Below are positions 1 to 6,307 of a stretch of DNA of 8,961 bases, piece by piece (positions within the stretch are counted from its first letter, which is position 1; each line of letters opens with the position of its first letter). Under the pieces are notes generated by a model. It searched no databases, was not told the DNA's origin, and worked only from the letters and a program-made list of their open reading frames with translations. This stretch comes from Balneolales bacterium (GTDB lineage: Bacteria > Bacteroidota > Rhodothermia > Balneolales > Balneolaceae). Location of the stretch: positions 1 through 8,961 of the forward strand of contig JAKSCW010000249.1 of NCBI GenBank assembly GCA_022360375.1. The letters run 5' to 3'. The position numbers and the translations under genes were made by a program.

Positions 1-379
1 TATCAAAATATTCGGGATAGTTTTCTTTGCAGCGTTTGTAATTATCACCTTCATGCTGAATTTCGATAACTTTCTAACTTACGTTCATCATGTAATTGGC
101 TTTGTATTTCTTCATAATGCCTGGGCATTGGTTGGAGGGTATAGTATAGGAGCAATTTTGAAGCTCTCCCTCGAAGACAAAAAATCTATTGCTATTGAAA
201 CAGGAATTCAGAATTCCGGGCTGGGACTGCTGCTTATTTTCAATTTTTTTGAAGGACTCGGTGGAATGGCCCTGATTGCCGCCTGGTGGGGCATCTGGCA
301 CATAATTATGGGATTTGCTTTGGGCTGGTATTGGTCAGTAGGAAAAACAACGTTAGTTAAAGTATTCAGGAATGCGTAA
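1..379 (+). CDS. Bile acid:sodium symporter (BASS/SBF) family transporter, C-terminal part
   Basis: The reading frame is open to the left edge (first full codon at position 2), so about 125 C-terminal residues are present and the real start lies outside the window. The translation is strongly hydrophobic, with about four membrane-spanning stretches. It contains ETGIQNSGLGL, matching the conserved E-x-G-x-Q-N segment of the bile acid:Na+ symporter family, followed by a GGMALIAAWWGIWHIIMG helix. Family members are inner-membrane, usually sodium-coupled carriers of organic anions; the substrate here cannot be read from this fragment. The stop codon overlaps the start of the acyltransferase by 8 nt, so the two are probably cotranscribed and translationally coupled. 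An internal ATG at 53 exists, but the frame continues upstream with more membrane-type sequence, so it is not the start. Confidence 0.85.
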   Translation, partial: IKIFGIVFFAAFVIITFMLNFDNFLTYVHHVIGFVFLHNAWALVGGYSIGAILKLSLEDKKSIAIETGIQNSGLGLLLIFNFFEGLGGMALIAAWWGIWHIIMGFALGWYWSVGKTTLVKVFRNA

Positions 380-1655
380 GAATTGGCTGTGGTACCAGAT
401 GTTCCGGTACCCATTGGTAAAATTTGGGCTTCATCTTTTTTATCGAAGAATCATTATTGAAGGCAAGGAAAATCTGCCCGGGAATTCCCCCATTCTTTTT
501 GTGCCCAATCACCAGAATTCTTTTATGGATGCACTTTTAGTAGTGACGCATGTTAAACCTTTTATTTATTTCCTTACCCGCGCGCAGGCATTCAATCCAC
601 CGTTAATGGGGAAGTTTCTTCGAAGCTTAAATATGCTTCCGGTATACAGGGTACGGGATGGGTTCAGTTCGGTAAACAAAAACAAAGCCATTTTTGAAGA
701 ATGTATTGGCTATATGAAACGCAACGATGCCATTCTGATTTTTCCGGAAGCTAACCATGATTTAAAACGAAGGATACGACCACTTAGTAAAGGTTTTACC
801 CGAATCGCATTTGATGCGGAAGTTCATGAAGACTGGAATATGGGACTACAGGTAGTTCCTGTAGGCTTGAATTATACTTCACACCGGAACTCACGAAATG
901 ATGTGCGAATTGTATTCGGGGAGGCGATTGAAGTCAGTGAATTTGAAGAGATTTATAAAGAAAATGAGCGGGAAGCTGCTGATCAACTTAAAGCAAAAGT
1001 AGCTGAAGGAATGAAAAAAACAGTAATGCACGTACCCAACCCGGAGCATTATCCTGTTCACCAAATTCTTTGGGAAGAACTCGAACCTGACGCTTTAAAG
1101 TTTAATAATCCCAAAGTTGTGAATGAACATATTTCAAACGCCAGGGGCATTCTTTCTGAGAAAGAAGTTGAGTTAGGGAAAGAACTTTATGAAAAGGGGG
1201 AAGAACACGGAATTTCACCAGGAAAACTGTTCATAAAGAAAAATTTCAATTGGGTAATGATTCTGTTCTTTCCTTTTTATTTGTTCAGTTTTTTGAACAA
1301 TATGCTGCCTTATCTGCCGATACGGAATATGATTCGGAATAAAATTAAGGATCACGCCTTTGATGCTTCCATTAAGTTTGTTCTGGCCTTAGTTCTCTTC
1401 CCATTTTTTTGGACGATTGTTTCTTTGACTTTATGGTTCCTGGGGGTTCCCGGGGAATATGTTCTGGGTTATTTTGGATTGAGTTTATTCACAAGTATTC
1501 TTTTTAAAGAAGTAAATCTGATCTTTCAAAACGCCAACGAACGAAAACACATAAAAGCATTCCAAAAAGAGTATCCGGAGGAATACAAATTCATGGTAAA
1601 AGGACTTCAAACACTGAACGAATTTCGTGTAAAAGTCCTTACCTCAACAAATTAA
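372..1655 (+). CDS. PlsC-type 1-acyl-glycerol-phosphate acyltransferase family protein, membrane-anchored
   Basis: Predicted acyltransferase of phospholipid synthesis, transferring an acyl chain to a glycerol-phosphate-type acceptor at the cytoplasmic face of the inner membrane. The N-terminal ~230 residues form the PlsC domain. Block I is NHQNSFMD (His47, Asp53), block II LPVYRVRDG (89-97), block III FPEANHD (124-130) and block IV PVGLNY (163-168). The H-to-D spacing is five residues rather than the usual four, and block III reads FPEA-N-H instead of FPEG-T/S; as I recall, the yeast Gpt2/Sct1-like branch shares the longer spacing. The C-terminal ~200 residues are an extension not found in minimal PlsC proteins, with hydrophobic segments near residues 294-315 and 335-377 and a charged tail. 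The ATG at 372 overlaps the preceding gene by 8 nt and has AGGA just upstream. The exact acceptor (glycerol-3-phosphate, lysophosphatidate or another lipid) is not resolved. Confidence 0.85.
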   Translation: MRKNWLWYQMFRYPLVKFGLHLFYRRIIIEGKENLPGNSPILFVPNHQNSFMDALLVVTHVKPFIYFLTRAQAFNPPLMGKFLRSLNMLPVYRVRDGFSSVNKNKAIFEECIGYMKRNDAILIFPEANHDLKRRIRPLSKGFTRIAFDAEVHEDWNMGLQVVPVGLNYTSHRNSRNDVRIVFGEAIEVSEFEEIYKENEREAADQLKAKVAEGMKKTVMHVPNPEHYPVHQILWEELEPDALKFNNPKVVNEHISNARGILSEKEVELGKELYEKGEEHGISPGKLFIKKNFNWVMILFFPFYLFSFLNNMLPYLPIRNMIRNKIKDHAFDASIKFVLALVLFPFFWTIVSLTLWFLGVPGEYVLGYFGLSLFTSILFKEVNLIFQNANERKHIKAFQKEYPEEYKFMVKGLQTLNEFRVKVLTSTN

Positions 1656-1674
1656 TGATTAATCGATCTGAACA

Positions 1675-2208
1675 ATGAAAAAGCTCTTTACATTATTCTC
1701 CATTTTAATTGTTTTAGCTGGTTGTACCCAGGAAAAAGAAGTTCATAAAGCAATGGAGAGCGATGCCAGTTATGAAAAATTAGTTGCTGTAATACATGCA
1801 ATTAATGGCAGTGAAGTATCTGGTACTGTTTATTTTGAGAAAGTAGAAGAAGGAGTTCAGGTGACAGCAGAAGTAACCGGACTTACGGGTGAAAAACACG
1901 GTTTTCACATTCACCAATATGGAGATTGCACAGCAGATGATGGCTCAGCCACCGGAGGACATTTTAATCCTGATGGAATGGAACATGCAGCTCCCCATAT
2001 ATTAGATCGTCACATGGGCGCTATGGGAAATCTTGAAGTAAATGAAGAAGGCATTGGAATAAGGAATTATGTAGATAAGGTGATTGTTTTAGAAAAAATT
2101 GTGGGTCGTGGTGTGGTTGTTCATGCCGGAGAAGATGATTTAGTGTCTCAACCTTCAGGTGATTCCGGTCCACGAATTGGTTGTGGTGTTATTGGAATTC
2201 CACAATAA
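1675..2208 (+). CDS. sodC: Cu,Zn superoxide dismutase, lipoprotein; zinc-ligand Asp replaced by Ala
   Basis: Dismutates superoxide to oxygen and hydrogen peroxide outside the cytoplasm. The N-terminus is a lipoprotein signal (LVLAGC, acylated Cys17), so the enzyme should be membrane-anchored. The fold runs from about residue 36 to 177. Copper ligands are present: His78 and His80 (HGFHIHQYGDC), bridging His96 (GGHFNP) and His150 (VVVHAGEDDL). Zinc-site histidines His104 and His113 are present. Also present are Cys85/Cys170 for the structural disulfide, Asp154 as the secondary bridge and Arg167 as the substrate-guiding arginine. The oddity is residue 116: the usual RH-x-GD-x-GN motif reads RHMGAMGN, so the Asp zinc ligand (Asp83 in bovine numbering) is Ala, encoded by GCT at 2020-2022. 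The gene starts 19 nt after plsC, has no clear Shine-Dalgarno, and is followed by a terminator. The family call is secure; full zinc occupancy is doubtful. Confidence 0.93.
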   Translation: MKKLFTLFSILIVLAGCTQEKEVHKAMESDASYEKLVAVIHAINGSEVSGTVYFEKVEEGVQVTAEVTGLTGEKHGFHIHQYGDCTADDGSATGGHFNPDGMEHAAPHILDRHMGAMGNLEVNEEGIGIRNYVDKVIVLEKIVGRGVVVHAGEDDLVSQPSGDSGPRIGCGVIGIPQ

Positions 2209-2230
2209 CTATTTAAAGATTTAATATTTT

Positions 2231-2254
2231 AAGCCATTGTTAGATGGCTTTTTT
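2231..2254 (+). terminator. Intrinsic terminator after sodC
   Basis: A perfect 7-bp inverted repeat, AAGCCAT / ATGGCTT, has a 6-nt loop (TGTTAG) and runs into six consecutive T residues starting inside the 3' arm (2249-2254). It lies 22 nt after the sodC stop and would end the transporter-plsC-sodC transcription unit. Its U-tract directly touches the ATG of the next gene at 2255. The stem has only three G-C pairs, so leaky termination is likely. Confidence 0.65.
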
Positions 2255-2641
2255 ATGGAATTAACCCTTACCACTCCAGGACTTCTTTTTTCAGCAATTT
2301 CTTTGCTGTTATTGGCGTACACGAATCGTTTTCTATCGATTGCTAACCTGATTAGAACCTTACACCGGCGATATAAAGAAACAGGAGATAAAGCAGCTAA
2401 AGCGCAAATTGATAACCTTCACAAACGAGTGCAATTGATTAAGGACATGCAATTGATGGGTATTGCCTCTCTTTTCTTATCCGTGTTTTGTATGGTCGCT
2501 CTTTTTGCAGGATGGATCGTTCTGGGTAAAATCCTTTTTGGAATTAGCTTGATACTGCTCCTTATCTCACTTGGAATGATGATGATTGAAATTCAGATAA
2601 GCGTAAAAGCGCTGAATATTCAATTGGATGATTTAGATTGA
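2255..2641 (+). CDS. DUF2721 family membrane protein
   Basis: A 128-residue membrane protein that I recognise as DUF2721-like from its N-terminal TTPGLLFSAISLLLLAYTNRF segment. That stretch is followed by a short charged region (about residues 30-65) and two closely spaced hydrophobic helices in the C-terminal half, ending in an acidic tail. No biochemical function is established for the family. The frame can be opened earlier at a TTG (2237), but that codon lies inside the terminator stem and adds a poor MLDGFF extension; the ATG at 2255 fits the family N-terminus and is preferred. There is no Shine-Dalgarno, because the bases just upstream are the terminator U-tract. Expression therefore depends on readthrough from sodC or on an unseen promoter. 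A 64-nt AT-rich spacer separates it from the sdpR-like gene. Confidence 0.75.
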   Translation: MELTLTTPGLLFSAISLLLLAYTNRFLSIANLIRTLHRRYKETGDKAAKAQIDNLHKRVQLIKDMQLMGIASLFLSVFCMVALFAGWIVLGKILFGISLILLLISLGMMMIEIQISVKALNIQLDDLD

Positions 2642-2654
2642 AACAAATTTTTTA

Positions 2655-2684
2655 TTGAGTAGTACTGGTTTTCAATTATATTTA
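2655..2684 (+). promoter_or_regulatory. Bacteroidota-type promoter of the sdpR-like operon
   Basis: TTG at 2655-2657 and TATATTTA at 2677-2684 match the Bacteroidota sigma-A pattern TTG-N(17-23)-TAnnTTTG, with a 19-nt spacer and 7 of 8 matches in the -7 box. Transcription would begin near 2690, leaving a leader of about 15 nt before the ATG at 2706. The -7 box lies inside the palindromic operator, which suggests direct repression. Confidence 0.55.
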
Positions 2685-2701
2685 GACAATTACCTAAATA
2701 T
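2678..2701 (+). promoter_or_regulatory. Palindromic operator, probable SdpR-like autorepression site
   Basis: A 24-bp dyad with perfect 8-bp half-sites ATATTTAG (2678-2685) and CTAAATAT (2694-2701). The central AATT adds two further pairs, so 10 of 12 positions are symmetric. It covers the -7 box and the predicted transcription start and ends 4 nt before the ATG of an ArsR-fold repressor gene. A further CTAAAT copy follows at 2702-2707. The size and symmetry suit a dimeric winged-helix ArsR-family protein. The site and symmetry are seen; the repressor assignment is inferred from position. Confidence 0.6.
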
Positions 2702-2705
2702 CTAA

Positions 2706-2966
2706 ATGAATAACCTGTTTAAAGCCCTTAATGATCCCACCCGAAGACAAATCCTTGATTTGTTGAAGGAAGAAGATTTGACTGCAGGTGAAATTGCAGA
2801 AGCATTTGAGATAAGTAAGCCTAGTATCTCTCATCACCTGGATTTATTGAAGCAAGCCGGATTGGTGTCTACAGAAAGGAATGGTCAGTTCATTCTTTAC
2901 TCCCTGGATACAACAGTGTTAGAAGAGGCCACACAATGGTTATTCAAATTAATTGATAAAAAATAG
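2706..2966 (+). CDS. SdpR-like ArsR-family autorepressor
   Basis: A small (86-residue) winged helix-turn-helix DNA-binding protein. It opens with LFKALNDPTRRQILDLL, the ArsR-family dimer/helix-1 signature. The helix-turn-helix spans about residues 26-51 with the recognition helix SKPSISHHLDLLKQAG, and the wing is VSTERNGQFILYSL (54-67). It has no cysteines and no ELCVCDL-type metal site, so metal sensing is unlikely. The short length, the sequence and the downstream sdpI-like gene all match Bacillus subtilis SdpR, whose repression is relieved when the membrane protein SdpI sequesters it. The promoter and a dyad operator lie immediately upstream, pointing to autoregulation. It is followed 4 nt later by the SdpI-like gene. 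The class call is firm; identity of mechanism with SdpR is inferred. Confidence 0.87.
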   Translation: MNNLFKALNDPTRRQILDLLKEEDLTAGEIAEAFEISKPSISHHLDLLKQAGLVSTERNGQFILYSLDTTVLEEATQWLFKLIDKK

Positions 2967-2970
2967 TGTC

Positions 2971-3633
2971 ATGTTTATAGAAACGATAAAAAAAGAATGG
3001 TTTGTTGTGTTGCTTTTAATAGCCCCTTTTGTTGCTTCAGCAATTTTGTGGGACGACTTACCGGAGGTGGTTCCAACTCACTTCAATGCTGCAGGTGAAG
3101 CAGATGATTGGGGACCAAAATGGATAAACGCCATTATGATTCCTTCAATTGGTTTAGGAATATACCTGTTATTGATATTTCTGCCTTCAATTGACCCTAA
3201 AAAGAAGATACGATCGGTTCAAAAACCAATAGCTGCTATACGCATTTTCATGTCTCTTTTTATGATTGGTATCTATGCATTTGTTATGGCTGCTTCGTTA
3301 GGAGAAACTGCCAACATAAGCGTATATGTACAAATGGCTGTTGGGGCACTTCTGGTAATCGTGGGGAACTACATCAATTCTGTTAAGCCCAATTATTTTA
3401 TTGGAATCCGGACTCCATGGACACTTGAAAGCCCGGAGGTTTGGAAAAGAACTCACCGGTTAGGAAGCAAACTCTGGATTATCGGAGGAATCATCTTTTT
3501 GATTTTTCCATGGTTGGGGTTCACCACAGGAAGTGAATATTTCGTCATCATTTTAGTCTCAATACTTGCCGGAGTTCCCCTCATATACTCTTTCATTATT
3601 TATAAACAACTCGAAGCAAACCCGGAACAATGA
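2971..3633 (+). CDS. SdpI-like immunity/signalling membrane protein (DUF1648 + SdpI)
   Basis: A 220-residue inner-membrane protein with about six hydrophobic helices (near 11-26, 52-72, 88-110, 117-136, 168-183 and 190-211). The N-terminal DUF1648-type loop carries LPEVVPTHFNAAGEADDWG (residues 30-48). The SdpI signature spans about 132-169 and includes NYFIGIRTPWTLES, with conserved W158, R160, H162 and G165. In B. subtilis, SdpI gives immunity to the SdpC-derived SDP toxin and relays toxin presence by binding the repressor SdpR; that role is inferred here. The frame extends to a TTG at 2953, but this would overlap the repressor gene and adds no family sequence. The ATG at 2971, 4 nt after the repressor stop, is preferred. 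The stop overlaps the next start by 4 nt (ATGA). No SDP toxin or maturation genes are visible. Confidence 0.85.
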   Translation: MFIETIKKEWFVVLLLIAPFVASAILWDDLPEVVPTHFNAAGEADDWGPKWINAIMIPSIGLGIYLLLIFLPSIDPKKKIRSVQKPIAAIRIFMSLFMIGIYAFVMAASLGETANISVYVQMAVGALLVIVGNYINSVKPNYFIGIRTPWTLESPEVWKRTHRLGSKLWIIGGIIFLIFPWLGFTTGSEYFVIILVSILAGVPLIYSFIIYKQLEANPEQ

Positions 3634-4682
3634 AGAAAACTGTAATCCTTTCAATTATTATTAGCGGAATGGTGGCTGGATCGGCTTGGTCTCAGGAAAC
3701 GGAATTGGTGATAAACAATGGAGATATTCAAATAGCCGGAACACTTTCTGAACCGGAAACAGAAACAGGGAAACCCTTGGTTATTTTGATTACCGGAAGT
3801 GGTGCCCAGGATAGAGACGAAACCATTATTGGCTTCAAGCCCTTTAAGATTATCGCGGATCATTTGACCCAGGAAGGGATACCAAGCTTCAGATATGATG
3901 ACAGAAGCATTGGTGGTTCTTCCGGCGTTTTTACAGACGCTACACTGGATGACCTGGCATCCGATGTTAGTGCAATTATGAGTCATTTTGAGCGCACATA
4001 TGATCGGTTTATTCTATTGGGGCATAGCCAGGGCGGTCCTGTTGCAACGAAAGTAGTTTCAAAGGACGAACGGGTGAACGGTATTGTATTTATGGCTGCA
4101 ACCATGGTTCCGATTAAAGATGTAATAAGCGAGCAGATTGTGGTTATGCAAACGATGATGGGGAAAACAGAAGCAGATATTGCCCCAACCCTTGAATTCC
4201 AGGAATTGGCGTACGAAACCTCTCGAAAAGATGAAGGCTGGGATGATTTAAAAATGGCGTATAAAGAACTGGTAGAGCTGGAAATCTCTAAACTTCCTGC
4301 AGCACAACAAGCGTATATTAAAGATATTGACGCATTTGCTGAGGCACAATTTAATGCCCAGGTTACAACAACTTTTCGAACTCCGCAGATGCGGTCATTA
4401 CTGTATTATGACCCAATTCCGGATTTAGTAGCATCCGGGGTACCATCGTTAGCAATTTTTGGAGAAAAAGATACACAGGTTACTGTAGATCAGAATGCTA
4501 CCGTTTACGAGGAAGTTGCACAGGCTAAGGGCTTAGATTATTCGAGTGTTAGGTTTTCAGAAGCAAATCATCTCTTTCAACCAGCAAATACCGGCATGGT
4601 AACTGAATATGCAACGTTGCCCAAAGAGTTTGTAGATGGATTCCTGGAAAGTATTTCGGAGTGGATTTTGTTGAACTACTAA
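3630..4682 (+). CDS. Secreted alpha/beta-hydrolase family protein
   Basis: A 350-residue serine hydrolase of unknown substrate. The N-terminus is a Sec signal peptide ending near AWS-QE (cleavage after about residue 21), so it should act in the periplasm or outside. The alpha/beta-hydrolase core shows an oxyanion-hole segment ITGSGAQDRDE (54-64), the YDDRSIGGS loop (89-97), the nucleophile elbow GHSQGG with Ser133, the acid in FGEKD (Asp281) and the catalytic His314 in EANHLF. A helical cap lies at about 160-250. The triad is complete, so an active esterase/peptidase-type enzyme is expected. Translation is coupled to the SdpI-like gene through an ATGA overlap. The TAA stop overlaps the glyQS stop on the other strand. 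Its membership of an sdpRI operon suggests a role in a cell-envelope or toxin response, but that is inference. Confidence 0.87.
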   Translation: MKKTVILSIIISGMVAGSAWSQETELVINNGDIQIAGTLSEPETETGKPLVILITGSGAQDRDETIIGFKPFKIIADHLTQEGIPSFRYDDRSIGGSSGVFTDATLDDLASDVSAIMSHFERTYDRFILLGHSQGGPVATKVVSKDERVNGIVFMAATMVPIKDVISEQIVVMQTMMGKTEADIAPTLEFQELAYETSRKDEGWDDLKMAYKELVELEISKLPAAQQAYIKDIDAFAEAQFNAQVTTTFRTPQMRSLLYYDPIPDLVASGVPSLAIFGEKDTQVTVDQNATVYEEVAQAKGLDYSSVRFSEANHLFQPANTGMVTEYATLPKEFVDGFLESISEWILLNY

Positions 4683-6127
4683 TTGGAATTCCAATCTTTC
4701 ATACCATCCTTAATCACTTCAGCGATTTTTTCCACTGAAATACGCTCCTGGCTCATATCATCCCGGTGGCGTATGGTAACGGTGTTGTCTTCCAGTCCAT
4801 CGAAATCAACGGTGATGCAAAATGGGGTTCCTGCTTCATCCAGCCGGCGATAGCGTTTTCCTATAGAGCCGGTCTCATCGTATTGAACCGCATAATCTTC
4901 CCTGAGACTACTTTCAATCTTACGGGCTAATTCCTGCAGTTCAGGCTTTTTGATCAATGGAAACACTCCAACCTGGATTGGGGCCAGTTCCGGGTGCATT
5001 TTCAAAACGGTTCGCTTTTCCCCGTTTACTTCTTCTTCACGATAAGCATCACAAAGAACCATGAGCGTGCAACGATCCAAACCAATAGAGGTCTCAATCA
5101 CATAAGGAACGTACCGCTTATTCTGCTTTTGGTCGAAGTAATCGAGTTTCTTTCCGGAATATTCCTGGTGTTGAGTTAAATCGAAGTCAGAACGGTTATG
5201 AATGCCTTCTACTTCCTGCCAGCCGATCGGGAATTTGTACTGAACGTCCACGGCTGCCAATGCATAATGGGCAAGTTTATCCTGTGGATGATCGAGGAAG
5301 CGAAGATGTTCTTCCCGGATTCCAATGCGTTTGTGCCAGTCAATTCGCTTTTCTTTCCATTCATCATATGAAGCAGCATCGGTTCCCGGCTCCACGAAAT
5401 ATTGCATTTCCATTTGCTCGAACTCACGCATACGGAATACAAACTGGCGTGCAACTACCTCGTTTCGGAAGGCTTTTCCGGTTTGGGCAATCCCGAAAGG
5501 AACCGCTACTCTGGAAGTATCGAGTACATTTTTGTAATTCACGAAAATTCCCTGGGCAGTCTCCGGTCTTAGATATACTGCATCATCTTCGCTTGCCGTG
5601 GCACCAAATGCGGTTTTGAACATCAGGTTAAACTGGCGTACTTCCGTCCAATCGAAAGCACCCGAATCCGGGGCTTTAATTTCATTTTGGATGATGATGT
5701 CGTAAAGGTCTTCCGTCAAGCTTTTGCGGGTTCCTGAAGTATCAAGTAATTCCTGCAGTTCGGCAGCTTTGTCAGTCTTACCGTCTTTTTCCAACTTCAG
5801 GATGTACTGCTCAATGATCATGTCAGCGCGGTAACGTTTCTTAGACTGCTTGTCGTCGATCATTGGATCATTAAAACCGGCCACGTGACCACTGGCTTCC
5901 CACACTTTTGGATGCATGAAAATGGCGGCGTCAACTCCAACAATATTGTCATGGCGTTGGGTCATTTCCTTCCACCATGCATTTCGGATATTACGTTTGA
6001 GCTCTACACCTAAGGGACCGTAATCATATACGGCACTTAATCCACCATAAATTTCTGAAGATTGGAAGATAAACCCGCGGGCTTTGGAAAGAGAAACAAT
6101 TTTGTCGAGGCTGTCCAGGTTTGACAT
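4679..6127 (-). CDS. glyQS: Glycyl-tRNA synthetase, dimeric (alpha2) class II type
   Basis: Charges tRNA-Gly with glycine in the cytoplasm. The 482 residues show class II features of the single-chain alpha2 enzyme: GFIFQSSEIYGG and YDYGPLG near the N-terminus (18-40), VWEASGHVAGFNDPM (75-89), LRPETAQGIF (186-195), motif 2 with FRNE (220-223) and REFEQMEM (234-241), and motif 3 VIETSIGLDRCTL (343-355). A C-terminal anticodon-binding domain begins near residue 383 (PIQVGVFPLI). It is slightly shorter than many homologues of about 500 residues, but no motif is missing. This is not the tetrameric GlyQ/GlyS form found in E. coli. The ATG at 6127 gives the family-typical start SLDKIVSLSKARGFIF. The gene stands alone on this strand. 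A weak -7-like TAAATTTC (6148-6141) precedes it. I see no T-box leader. Confidence 0.96.
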   Translation of the reverse strand: MSNLDSLDKIVSLSKARGFIFQSSEIYGGLSAVYDYGPLGVELKRNIRNAWWKEMTQRHDNIVGVDAAIFMHPKVWEASGHVAGFNDPMIDDKQSKKRYRADMIIEQYILKLEKDGKTDKAAELQELLDTSGTRKSLTEDLYDIIIQNEIKAPDSGAFDWTEVRQFNLMFKTAFGATASEDDAVYLRPETAQGIFVNYKNVLDTSRVAVPFGIAQTGKAFRNEVVARQFVFRMREFEQMEMQYFVEPGTDAASYDEWKEKRIDWHKRIGIREEHLRFLDHPQDKLAHYALAAVDVQYKFPIGWQEVEGIHNRSDFDLTQHQEYSGKKLDYFDQKQNKRYVPYVIETSIGLDRCTLMVLCDAYREEEVNGEKRTVLKMHPELAPIQVGVFPLIKKPELQELARKIESSLREDYAVQYDETGSIGKRYRRLDEAGTPFCITVDFDGLEDNTVTIRHRDDMSQERISVEKIAEVIKDGMKDWNSN

Positions 6128-6165
6128 GAAAAGACTTCTTGAAATTTAGAATGAGGGCAGAAGAT

Positions 6166-6184
6166 AAAGATTTGCCAAATCTTT
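6166..6184. repeat. 19-bp palindrome upstream of glyQS
   Basis: A perfect 9-bp inverted repeat, AAAGATTTG / CAAATCTTT, is separated by one base. It lies 39-57 nt before the glyQS start in the glyQS-asd spacer. It could be an operator half-site pair, or a short hairpin (7 bp with a 5-nt loop) in a glyQS leader. The symmetry is seen directly; a regulatory role is only suggested by its position. Confidence 0.45.
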
Positions 6185-6232
6185 TATAGGCCACATATTT
6201 AAAAGTTTGAGGCTAATACTGATATCATGATT

Positions 6233-6305
6233 ATCAATTAAGAATTAAAATTTAAGAATGGTATTTTCGATCTGTAATTCACTCATTCCTAATTCTCTAA
6301 TTGAT
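6233..6305. repeat. Imperfect long inverted repeat ahead of asd
   Basis: ATCAATTAAGAATTA (6233-6247) is complementary, with one unpaired base, to TAATTCTCTAATTGAT (6290-6305). An inner pair, GAATG (6256-6260) / CATTC (6284-6288), is nested inside it. The right arm ends 2 nt before the asd ATG. Similar AAGAATTA-rich inverted repeats are, in my memory, common between genes in Bacteroidota-like genomes, so this may be a degenerate dispersed repeat. If transcribed with asd it would fold over the translation start region. Confidence 0.5.
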
Positions 6306-6307
6306 CC

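Noticed and set aside
74..414. Minus-strand open frames opposite the transporter fragment.
   Set aside because: Both overlap the transporter/acyltransferase coding region and show no domain or start signal.
2237..2254. TTG start that would lengthen the DUF2721 protein by six residues.
   Set aside because: The codon is inside the terminator stem-loop and the extra residues do not resemble the family N-terminus; ATG 2255 is better.
2953..2970. TTG start that would lengthen the SdpI-like protein by six residues.
   Set aside because: It overlaps the repressor gene and lacks a ribosome binding site; ATG 2971 gives a normal 4-nt intergenic gap.
3651..3986. Minus-strand open frame opposite the hydrolase N-terminus.
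   Set aside because: Antisense to a signal peptide and the conserved oxyanion-hole region; its translation has no recognisable features.
5260..5619. Open frames on the plus strand and in another minus frame inside glyQS (also 4994-5179, 5209-5454 and 5325-5537).
   Set aside because: They lie entirely within a well-conserved synthetase gene and translate to compositionally odd sequences without motifs; they are shadows of glyQS.
6128..6307. Possible glycine T-box or glycine riboswitch ahead of glyQS.
   Set aside because: No T-box AGGGTGGNACCGCG-type sequence, no specifier-loop arrangement and no tandem glycine aptamer motif could be seen on the minus strand.
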